Source: Niveispirillum fermenti
GTDB taxonomy: Bacteria > Pseudomonadota > Alphaproteobacteria > Azospirillales > Azospirillaceae
NCBI RefSeq assembly: GCF_048066175.1
Contig: NZ_JBLTXA010000001.1
Span: 1 to 64,000, forward strand
Length of the DNA stretch: 64,000 nt
Direction of reading: 5' to 3'
In this document: in pieces, positions 17,099 through 24,622 of the stretch
Layout of the letters: every line of letters begins with the position of its first letter
Numbering within the stretch: position 1 is the stretch's first letter
Notes under the pieces: model-generated
What the model was told of the DNA's origin: nothing
The model's database searches: none
Seen by the model: the letters and a program-made list of their open reading frames with translations, nothing else
Program-made: the position numbers and the translations under genes

Positions 17099-18658
17099 AT
17101 GCAGCGGGGTCGGTTCGGGATGCAGGTCGGCATCGACATGGGTTTGACGGCGGAGGGGCGCACCGCCACGATGGACCTGGAGGAATTGCTGGCCACCCGC
17201 CTGCTGGTGCAGGGCAATTCCGGTTCCGGTAAATCGCACCTGCTGCGCCGGCTGCTGGAACAGTCCGCTCCCTGGGTGCAGCAATGCATCATCGATCCAG
17301 AGGGGGATTTCGTGACGCTGGCCGAGAAGTTCGGCCATGTCGTCGTCGATGCGGCCCAGCATACCGAATCCAGCCTGCAGAAGGTGGCGGCCCGCGTGCG
17401 CCAGCATCGCGTCTCCGTCGTGCTGGCCCTGGACGGCGCCGATATCGAAGGCCAGATGCGCCTGGCCGCCGCCTTCCTGGGCGGTCTGTTCGATGCCGAG
17501 CGCGATTATTGGTATCCGATGCTGGTCGTGGTGGATGAAGCACAGCTATTCGCGCCTGCGGCAGCCGGCGAGGTCTCCGACGAGGCGCGCAAGGCCAGCC
17601 TGGGGGCCATGACCAACCTGATGTGCCGGGGCCGCAAGCGCGGGCTGGCCGGCATCATCGCCACCCAGCGCCTGGCCAAGCTGGCCAAGAACGTGGCGGC
17701 GGAGGCCAGCAATTTCCTGATGGGCCGCACCTTCCTGGATATCGACATGGCGCGCGCGTCGGACCTGCTGGGCATGGAGCGCCGTCAGGCGGAGATGTTC
17801 CGCGACCTGCAGCGCGGGCATTTCGTGGCCCTGGGCCCGGCCGTGTCGCGCCGCCCCCTGCCCATCCGCATCGGCGAGGTGGAAACGTCGGGCCGTGGCG
17901 GCAGCCCGAAGCTGATGCCCCTGCCCGACCAGCCGCCGGCCGATGCCCGCGACCTGATCCTGACCCCGTCGGCAGACGAACTGGCCGCCCCGCCGCCGCC
18001 CGTGCGCAAGGCCCCACCCGCGCCGCCACCCGACATCAACACCGCCCTGCGCCTGGCCGGCCAACGCCAGGCAGAGATGGCGGCCACCGCAGCACTGAAT
18101 CCCGAACCCTCGCTGTTCGAAGCTGCGGAGAATGACGGCAAGCTGGACGAGGTGCTGAGGCAGGTCCTGGCCGATCCTGATGCCGCGTTCCGCACCGATG
18201 CCGTTCTGTATCAGGATTTCCTGGTCCGCTGCCGCATCCACCGGCTGCGGGGGGAAACGCTGGACATGCCGGCCTTCCGCCGACGGCTATCGGTGATCCG
18301 GGCCGGGGTGGATGCGGAAGGGGCCGACGACCCGGACTGGACGGAGGCGGAGAAGGCCGCCAAATCCCTGCCGGAGGACATGCAGGGGGTGTTCCTGCTG
18401 CTGGCACGGGCAGCACTGGCCCAGGCGCCCTGCCCGTCCGATGCGGAGGTGGCACGCGCCTGCGGCAGCCGCTCCCCCGGACGGGCACGCCGGCTGCTAT
18501 CCTATATGGAACAGCGTGGGGTGATCGTGCAGCGCGGGCTTATCGGCGGGCTGCGTGCCATCGGCCTGCCGCATCTGGGACGGGAGACAGCGGCGGGGGA
18601 CCCCAACGCCCCCGACCCGCTCGACACCGATGGCGACGGTGCCGCCGGCGCGGCATGA
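17099..18658 (+). CDS. HerA-like ATPase (DUF87 family)
   Basis: About 519 aa. Walker A GNSGSGKS is at residues 39-46 and Walker B VVVDEAQ at 143-149, with the HerA/VirB4-style arrangement (short N-terminal strand region, MTNLMCRGRKRGLAGIIATQR sensor segment). A Pro-rich linker (about 290-330) leads to a helical C-terminal part that ends with a winged-helix-like segment (ACGSRSPGRARRLLSYMEQRGVI). It is probably a DNA-translocating or protein-remodelling hexamer; no NurA nuclease is adjacent. The gap from the transglutaminase is 117 nt on the same strand. Start candidates are TTG 17087, ATG 17099 and ATG 17120. Confidence 0.82.
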   Translation: MQRGRFGMQVGIDMGLTAEGRTATMDLEELLATRLLVQGNSGSGKSHLLRRLLEQSAPWVQQCIIDPEGDFVTLAEKFGHVVVDAAQHTESSLQKVAARVRQHRVSVVLALDGADIEGQMRLAAAFLGGLFDAERDYWYPMLVVVDEAQLFAPAAAGEVSDEARKASLGAMTNLMCRGRKRGLAGIIATQRLAKLAKNVAAEASNFLMGRTFLDIDMARASDLLGMERRQAEMFRDLQRGHFVALGPAVSRRPLPIRIGEVETSGRGGSPKLMPLPDQPPADARDLILTPSADELAAPPPPVRKAPPAPPPDINTALRLAGQRQAEMAATAALNPEPSLFEAAENDGKLDEVLRQVLADPDAAFRTDAVLYQDFLVRCRIHRLRGETLDMPAFRRRLSVIRAGVDAEGADDPDWTEAEKAAKSLPEDMQGVFLLLARAALAQAPCPSDAEVARACGSRSPGRARRLLSYMEQRGVIVQRGLIGGLRAIGLPHLGRETAAGDPNAPDPLDTDGDGAAGAA

Positions 18659-18748
18659 ACGGCCGCACAGGCAGCCTTGCAATGGCTGGCGATTGCCGTC
18701 ATGGTGCCGGCCTTCAATTCCCCTTTTCGAGCGCGCGGAGCGACGCCC

Positions 18749-18955
18749 ATGCCGACCGGCACCGTCAAATGGTTCAACAGCGCCAAGGGCTATGGCTTCA
18801 TCACGCCTGAGGATGGCGGACCGGACGTGTTCGTCCATATCTCGGCCGTCCAGTATATCGGCCTGCCCACCCTGAAGGAGGGGCAGTTCCTGGAATATGA
18901 GGTCGAGGTCAATCGCAAGACCCGCAAGCCCATGGCCATCAACCTGCGCAACTGA
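18749..18955 (+). CDS. Cold-shock domain protein (CspA family)
   Basis: 68 aa with the RNP1 motif KGYGFI and RNP2 motif VFVHIS of the cold-shock OB fold. It binds single-stranded RNA/DNA and acts as an RNA chaperone. The ATG at 18749 has GGAG at 18737-18740, 8 nt upstream, and gives the standard N-terminus MPTGTVKWFN; a longer in-frame start at 18677 would add 24 unrelated residues and is rejected. Confidence 0.95.
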   Translation: MPTGTVKWFNSAKGYGFITPEDGGPDVFVHISAVQYIGLPTLKEGQFLEYEVEVNRKTRKPMAINLRN

Positions 18956-19096
18956 TCCGCCGACGGCGCCTTACTTTTGGCGCATGCGGGGTATTCCCTG
19001 TCGATGGGACACTTGCATCGGGGCCGTTCCCTGCTATGACGGCGCCCAAACCCGCGCCGGCCACCCGCCGGCGCGCCTAAGATGGGAATCCGGACC

Positions 19097-19363
19097 ATGT
19101 CCACACTCCATAAGCAGGCGATGGATGCCGTTCTGAAGGCCGCCGAGATCGATGTTCTCGGCACCCTGGAGGAACAGGGGATCAAGGACCGGTACAGCGA
19201 GGAAGGCGACCAGGCCGCCTACGATGTCGCCATCCTGCATGGCTACCGCGTCTTCATGCGCATCTGCGAGGCCAACGGCCTGGCCGCCGATGCCGACCTG
19301 TTCGCCGAAATGGCGGCCGAACTGGCTGACGACATTGCCAACGACCGTGGCGACGCGGACTGA
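19097..19363 (+). CDS. Small acidic protein of unknown function
   Basis: 88 aa, acidic and predicted all-helical (KQAMDAVLKAAEIDVLGTLEEQGIKDRYSEEGDQ), with no signal peptide or membrane segment. I do not recognise the family. The ATG at 19097 is favoured by GGGA 9 nt upstream; an in-frame ATG at 19082 would add five residues and has no ribosome site. Codon use is typical of the window. It stands alone between the cold-shock gene and a small minus-strand frame. Confidence 0.65.
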   Translation: MSTLHKQAMDAVLKAAEIDVLGTLEEQGIKDRYSEEGDQAAYDVAILHGYRVFMRICEANGLAADADLFAEMAAELADDIANDRGDAD

Positions 19364-19481
19364 CCCCACCCGCTTGCAAACAACCCCGGGCCCCGATCAC
19401 GGTGGGTGTCGCCCATGAGGATTCGTGACAGGGCAAGTCTTGCACCTGAAGCCGCCGATTGGCTGCGCACCAGGCACAGGC

Positions 19482-19757
19482 TCAGTCCGTCCCCGCGCGG
19501 CGCCCGCCGTCCGGGTCAGGGGCGATCAGGTTGCGCCCGTCCCACGGGCTCAGCATCAGTCTGAAATCACGGCAGGTCAGTTCGATGTGCCGGGTCAGGA
19601 TCGTGGCCGCCTGCCAGTCGATATCCGTCTCCACCGACAGGGCGACATGGTCCAGGTCCGGGCAGCGCATGCGCATCTGGTTGACCAGCCGCACCAGACG
19701 CACAAGTGCGGCGGCAAGGTCGTCCGGCAAGGCCGTTATGTCGGGATAAGGCACCAT
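19482..19757 (-). CDS. Possible small protein of unknown function
   Basis: 91 aa. The composition looks coding (DITALPDDLAAALVRLVRLVNQMRMRCPDLDHVALSVETDIDW), with an amphipathic helix followed by a strand-like region, but the ribosome site before the ATG is weak. It is unrecognised. It faces away from the conserved-looking gene at 19927. It could be an uninformative open frame. Confidence 0.4.
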   Translation of the reverse strand: MVPYPDITALPDDLAAALVRLVRLVNQMRMRCPDLDHVALSVETDIDWQAATILTRHIELTCRDFRLMLSPWDGRNLIAPDPDGGRRAGTD

Positions 19758-19926
19758 GGATCGTCGGCAAGTCTTTCAAAGGACGGGCGTTTCCGGACGG
19801 ATGACGCCCGTCCCGATCTTGCCGCGTTGCCGATGGAAATTCATTGGACCATTCGGCCGCAACACCTATAACGGATAGTCGATACGCACCCGCCACCGGC
19901 GGGTTATGCCAAGGGGAGAGTGAGCC

Positions 19927-20382
19927 TTGTCTCAGGCGCTTCAGACGGTCGCCAAGCTGGCCCGCGCGGCAGAGAAGGGCTTGCCCATCGCCCGTGGTTC
20001 CGTCCGCATGGACGAGGCGGGCGATGTCAGCGTCACCAGCCCCACCGAAATGTCGGAACATCATTTCTTCCTGGACGGGCTGATGTTCCATGTCAGCCTG
20101 ACGCCGGAGGGGGATCAGACCCTTTTCAGGATCTGGGCCGATGTGGGTTATCTGCCTTTCAGCATCGAATCCCCGGAAAAGCGCGTCCACCTGTCGCGTA
20201 TCCTGCGCGCCACTGCGGGCCTGGAAAAGGCCAAGTTCATCACCGACAGCAACCAGAAGATCATCGTGCTGGGGCAGGCCCGCGTGCCGGGCCACCTGAC
20301 CTTGCCCGATCTGATCTATGAGGCGCTGCAATTCCTGCAGGAAGCACGGCCCTATCTGAAGGTGTTCGGCCAGTATTTGTGA
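19927..20382 (+). CDS. Conserved-looking protein of unknown function, TTG start
   Basis: 151 aa. The start is a TTG at 19927 with AGGGGAG at 19912-19918, 8 nt upstream; the nearby GTG at 19920 is in another frame. The pattern of strands (HHFFLDGLMFHVSL, LFRIWADVGYLPFSI, KFITDSNQKIIVLGQ) with a C-terminal helix (LPDLIYEALQFLQEARPYLKVFGQYL) is reminiscent of the alpha/beta chaperone-like fold of YbjN or type III chaperones. That is only a resemblance; I do not recognise the family. It converges on mfd across a hairpin. Confidence 0.75.
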   Translation: MSQALQTVAKLARAAEKGLPIARGSVRMDEAGDVSVTSPTEMSEHHFFLDGLMFHVSLTPEGDQTLFRIWADVGYLPFSIESPEKRVHLSRILRATAGLEKAKFITDSNQKIIVLGQARVPGHLTLPDLIYEALQFLQEARPYLKVFGQYL

Positions 20383-20442
20383 TACCGGCGGCCGGATTAC
20401 CGGTCGTGCGCTTGTCATGCCCCCGATTTGTCCCGCCGGGTC

Positions 20443-20465
20443 CACCTTCATCCGGGATGAAGGTG
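20443..20465. terminator. Hairpin between convergent genes (unknown gene / mfd)
   Basis: A 9-bp perfect stem (20443-20451 with 20457-20465) with a 5-nt loop sits midway between the stop at 20382 and the mfd stop at 20485. It probably serves both directions. There is no clear T-run, so termination strength is uncertain. Confidence 0.55.
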
Positions 20466-20484
20466 TCCGGACAACCGCGTGCGG

Positions 20485-23400
20485 TCACCAGCGGCGTCTG
20501 GCCGCGCCGAAGGGAGGACGCTTGACCAGCGGCTTCGGCGGCGGCGGGGGCGGCGGTGGCGGCGGCGGCGGTGGCAGGTCGGCCGTCACCTTCTCCCCCG
20601 CCGCCATCTGGGCCAGCGCCTGCATCAATGTGCGGGCACCGGCCATGCGGGTCTCCTCCGCATCCCAGGGCCGCAGAAACACCAGCTTGTGATCGGGTCG
20701 CAGCTTGGCCGTGCCGGCCTGCTTCTGAATGAATTCGACCAGCTTGGCGGGATTCCTGAAATTGCTGTTGCGGAACGTGACGACCGCGCCCTTCGGCCCG
20801 GCATCCAGGTTCGACACGCCGGCTTCCCGGCATAGGCGCTTGATCTCCATCAGGCGCAGCAGATTGTCGACCTCTGGCGGCAGCTTGCCGAACCGGTCGA
20901 TCAGTTCCACGCCGAACGCTTCGATCTCGTCCTTCGATGTCAGGTCCGACAGGCGGCGGTACAGCGTCAGCCGCACGCCCAGGTCGGGCACATAGCTGTC
21001 GGGGATCAGGACCGGCATGCCCAGCGCGATCTGGGGCGACCAGGCGTCCTCGGCCAGTTGCGCGTCGCTCAATCCGCCGCGCGCCGCCTCCACCGCCTCT
21101 TCCAGCATCTGCTGATACAGCTCGACGCCAACCTCCCGGATCTGACCGGATTGCTCCTCGCCCAACAGGTTGCCGGCGCCGCGGATATCCATGTCGTGGC
21201 TGGCGAGCTGGAAACCGGCGCCCAGGCTGTCCAGGGTCTCCAGCACGTGCAGGCGCTGCTGCGCCGTGGCCGACAGCACCGTCTTGGGCTGATAAGTCAG
21301 GTAGGCATAGCCGCGGACCTTGGACCGGCCGACGCGGCCACGGATCTGGTAAAGCTGGGCCAGGCCGAACAGGTCGGCCCGGTGGACGATCATGGTATTG
21401 GCGCGCGGAATGTCCAGGCCCGATTCGATGATGTTGGTGGCCAGCAGCACATCGTACTTGCCGTCATCGAAGGCCGTCATCACGTCTTCCAGTTCCGTGG
21501 GCGCCATCTGGCCATGGGCGGAAACGATCTTCACCTCCGGCACCAGTTCCTCCAGCCGAGCACGGACCCGGCCCAGATCCTCCACCCGCGGGCAGACATA
21601 GAAGCTCTGCCCGCCGCGGTGATGTTCGCGCAGGATGGCCTCCCGGATCACGACCGGGTCGAAGGGCAGCACGAAGGTGCGCACGGCCAGGCGGTCGACC
21701 GGCGGCGTGGCGATCACCGACAGTTCGCGCACACCGGACAAGGCCAGTTGCAAGGTGCGCGGGATGGGCGTGGCGGACAGGGTCAGCACATGCACGTCCG
21801 CCCGCAATTCCTTCAGCCGCTCCTTCTGCTTCACGCCGAAATGCTGTTCCTCGTCCACGATGACCAGACCCAGGCGCTTGAAATCCACGCCCTTGCCCAG
21901 CAGCGCATGGGTGCCGATGACAATATCCACCGTGCCATCGGCCACGCCCTGCCGGGTCTGGGAGGATTCCCTGGTCGTGACCATGCGCGACAATTGCCCG
22001 ATACGCACGGGCAGGCCGGCGAAACGGCTTTCAAAGGTGCGGGAATGCTGCCGGGCCAGCAGCGTTGTGGGCACCACGACGGCCACCTGTCGCCCCGCCA
22101 TGACAGCCAGGAAGGCGGCGCGCAGCGCCACCTCCGTCTTGCCGAAACCGACATCGCCGCAGATCAGCCGGTCCATGGGCTTGCCGGACCCCATATCCTC
22201 GATCACATCATCGATGGCCCGCAACTGGTCATCGGTTTCGGCATAGGGGAAGCGGGCACAGAACTCGTCCCAGGCGCCGTCGGGGATGGGCACGGCATCG
22301 GCCCGGCGCAGCGCGCGCTCCGCCGCGATGCGCAGCAGGGCGTCGGCCATGTCCTTCAGCCGGCGCTTGACGCGGGCCTTGCGTGACTGCCAGCCCACGC
22401 CGCCCAGCTTGTCCAGCGTGGCGCCCGCGTCCTCGCTGCCATAGCGGGACAGGACCTCGATATTCTCCACCGGCACATACAGCTTGTCGCCGCCATCATA
22501 GATGAGGCGCAGGCAATCATGCGGAGCGCCGCCGACCTCCAGCGTTTCCAGCCCGTCATACTTGCCGATGCCGTGATCGATATGGACCACGAAGTCGCCG
22601 GGGTTGAGCGAGGCGGCCTCGGCGATGAAATTGGCGTTGCGGCGCTTCTTCTTCGATCCGGCGCGGACCAGACGGTCGCCCAGGATGTCCTGTTCGGTGA
22701 TGATTGCCAGGCCCGGTGCCGTGAAGCCATGGTCCAGCGGCAGCACGATCAGCGCCGTCGTCCCCCGCGGCAGGGACGTCAGGTCGGCCCAACTGTCCAC
22801 GGCCTGCAGGCGCGTCAGACCATGTTCCTTCAGGACCGACAGCAGCCGGTCGCGGGACCCCGTGGTATAGCCCGCGATGACCGTGCTGCGGCCATCCTTC
22901 TCCAGCGCGTGGATATGGTCGCGCAGCACGTCATAGACATTGACGCCCGGCTGCACGCGCGCATCGGCGAAATCCCGCCCCTTGCGCCCGCCGCCATCCA
23001 CCATGTCCTTGTTGGACACCTCCCCTTCCACCGCGGCAAAGGGGGAGAGTTGGGCCACGGCGCGCACGGCCAGATGCCGGTCGAACGTATCCCCATCCAG
23101 GAACAGCAGCGAGGGCGGCAACGGCTTGTAGACCGGATTGCCGGATTTGCGCTCCGTCTCCGCCATGGTGCGGCGGGCCTGGTAGAAATCCTGGACCTGC
23201 TCCAGCCGCTCGTCGCGGGCCTGTTCGACATTGGGGTCAAGCGTCACCGACGCATCGGGCAGATAGTCGAACAGGGTCTCCATGGAGCTATGGAACAGCG
23301 GCAGCCAATGTTCCATGCCCGCATGCTTGCGGGCAGCACTGACGGCCTCGTACAGCGGATCATCATCGGTGACGGCCCCGAAATGCTCGCGATAGCCCGT

Positions 23401-24111
23401 GCGGAACCGCTGGATGGACATTTCATCCAGGAATATCTCCGACATGGGCATCAGCAGGAAGCCGTCGCGCTTCTCCACCGTCAACTGCGTCATGGGGTCG
23501 AAGCTGCGCACCCCCTCCAGATCATCGCCGAACAGGTCCAGGCGCAAGGCCTCCTGGCTGCCGGGGGGAAACAGGTCGATGATGCCGCCACGCACGGCAA
23601 ATTCCCCCGGCTCGCGCACCGTCTGCGCCCGGACATAGCCGTTCTGCGCCAGAAAGCGCTGCAATTCCGCGACATTGACGCGCGTGCCGACCTTGGCGCC
23701 GAAGCTGGCATTGCGGAAGGCGAGGCGTGGCGGCACCTTCTGCACCACGGCGTTCACCGTGGTGATGACCAGCAGGGCCGACGCGCCCCTGGCCGCAGGC
23801 CGCAGCAGTCTTGTCAGGGCCGCGATGCGTTGCGCCACGATCTCCCCATTGGGGGACACGCGGTCATAAGGCAGGCAATCCCACGCCGGAAAGCCCACCA
23901 CCTCCACCGACGGATCGAAGAAGGCCACCGCTTCGGCCAGCCGGGCGGCGCGGGCATCGTCGCTGGTGATATGCAGCAGGCCCGCCGCCCCGCCGCGCCG
24001 CGCCAGGGCCGCCAGGATGCGTGCATCCTGCCCGTCCGGCGTGCCCGATAGCAGCATGCGGCGGGGATGGCCCAGGTTCAGCGCGATGTCGGGCGTCGGG
24101 ATCAGGCTCAT
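20485..24111 (-). CDS. mfd: Transcription-repair coupling factor Mfd
   Basis: 1208 aa. Mfd removes RNA polymerase stalled at lesions and recruits UvrA. The order is as expected: UvrB-like homology module, CarD-like RNAP-interaction domain (DFVVHIDHGIGKYDGLE), RecG-type helicase core with GDVGFGKT at 652-659 and DEEQHFG, and the C-terminal UvrA-masking domain. The ATG at 24111 (MSLIPTPDIALNLG) is chosen; an upstream in-frame start at 24207 would run through the palindromic repeat. The C-terminus is unusual: 13 consecutive prolines encoded at 20536-20574 precede a basic tail. Confidence 0.97.
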   Translation of the reverse strand: MSLIPTPDIALNLGHPRRMLLSGTPDGQDARILAALARRGGAAGLLHITSDDARAARLAEAVAFFDPSVEVVGFPAWDCLPYDRVSPNGEIVAQRIAALTRLLRPAARGASALLVITTVNAVVQKVPPRLAFRNASFGAKVGTRVNVAELQRFLAQNGYVRAQTVREPGEFAVRGGIIDLFPPGSQEALRLDLFGDDLEGVRSFDPMTQLTVEKRDGFLLMPMSEIFLDEMSIQRFRTGYREHFGAVTDDDPLYEAVSAARKHAGMEHWLPLFHSSMETLFDYLPDASVTLDPNVEQARDERLEQVQDFYQARRTMAETERKSGNPVYKPLPPSLLFLDGDTFDRHLAVRAVAQLSPFAAVEGEVSNKDMVDGGGRKGRDFADARVQPGVNVYDVLRDHIHALEKDGRSTVIAGYTTGSRDRLLSVLKEHGLTRLQAVDSWADLTSLPRGTTALIVLPLDHGFTAPGLAIITEQDILGDRLVRAGSKKKRRNANFIAEAASLNPGDFVVHIDHGIGKYDGLETLEVGGAPHDCLRLIYDGGDKLYVPVENIEVLSRYGSEDAGATLDKLGGVGWQSRKARVKRRLKDMADALLRIAAERALRRADAVPIPDGAWDEFCARFPYAETDDQLRAIDDVIEDMGSGKPMDRLICGDVGFGKTEVALRAAFLAVMAGRQVAVVVPTTLLARQHSRTFESRFAGLPVRIGQLSRMVTTRESSQTRQGVADGTVDIVIGTHALLGKGVDFKRLGLVIVDEEQHFGVKQKERLKELRADVHVLTLSATPIPRTLQLALSGVRELSVIATPPVDRLAVRTFVLPFDPVVIREAILREHHRGGQSFYVCPRVEDLGRVRARLEELVPEVKIVSAHGQMAPTELEDVMTAFDDGKYDVLLATNIIESGLDIPRANTMIVHRADLFGLAQLYQIRGRVGRSKVRGYAYLTYQPKTVLSATAQQRLHVLETLDSLGAGFQLASHDMDIRGAGNLLGEEQSGQIREVGVELYQQMLEEAVEAARGGLSDAQLAEDAWSPQIALGMPVLIPDSYVPDLGVRLTLYRRLSDLTSKDEIEAFGVELIDRFGKLPPEVDNLLRLMEIKRLCREAGVSNLDAGPKGAVVTFRNSNFRNPAKLVEFIQKQAGTAKLRPDHKLVFLRPWDAEETRMAGARTLMQALAQMAAGEKVTADLPPPPPPPPPPPPPKPLVKRPPFGAARRRW

Positions 24112-24209
24112 GGCAATCGGCTTTGCTGCTGGCGCGGGATGGTGCGGCGGGTATAGCAGGGATCGCGGCGGATGGGAACAAAAGGGGGACGGCCGTCGCC
24201 GTGCCATTC

Positions 24210-24251
24210 GGCGTGGATACCGGGGGCGGGATTTCCCGACCCCGGTATTAC
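24210..24251. repeat. Palindromic intergenic repeat, copy 1
   Basis: A hairpin-forming block at the end of sdhE. The outer arms are 24217-24225 and 24240-24248 (9 bp), then one mismatch, then inner arms 24227-24231 and 24234-24238 (5 bp) with a 2-nt loop. About 41 bp, including flanking bases, match the block at 59304-59344. The sdhE stop codon overlaps its end, so it may act as a terminator between sdhE and mfd, or be a REP-like element. Confidence 0.7.
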
Positions 24252-24523
24252 CGGTAGCGGTGAGCCCGCAGCATCTCCATCAGCGGCCCCTGCCATTCCG
24301 GCGGAGTCGGTTCCTGTCCCGTGATCCAGTTGTAGAGATCGGGGTCGGACATCTCCAGCAACACCTCGAACCGGTCCACCAGATCGTCGTCCATCGCGGC
24401 GACATGCTTGCGGGCGAAGCTGCCCAGCAGCAGGTCCATCTCCTTCGTACCGCGATGGTCGCTGCGGAAGATCAGGCGCTTGCGGCGGGGGTCCAGGTCG
24501 GCGTCGGGCAGATCGATCATCAT
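24248..24523 (-). CDS. sdhE: Succinate dehydrogenase assembly factor SdhE (CptB/Sdh5 family)
   Basis: 91 aa. SdhE delivers or covalently attaches FAD to the SdhA flavoprotein subunit. The diagnostic RGxxE motif is RGTKE (residues 24-28), followed by the acidic DPDLYNWITG segment. The start is the second of two candidate ATGs read from 24523, with GGAA 8 nt upstream; a much longer frame running to 25840 is antisense to recG and is not real. It is divergent from recG and upstream of mfd, a common alphaproteobacterial arrangement. Confidence 0.93.
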   Translation of the reverse strand: MMIDLPDADLDPRRKRLIFRSDHRGTKEMDLLLGSFARKHVAAMDDDLVDRFEVLLEMSDPDLYNWITGQEPTPPEWQGPLMEMLRAHRYR

Positions 24524-24622
24524 CTTGGTTCCGGTTTGAAGCTGGGCTTTGATATAGAACCAGACGGGCGGCCTGTCAGCCGTCCGCTGTCCCATCGTCC
24601 CCGTGACAGATAGAGCCGCCCC

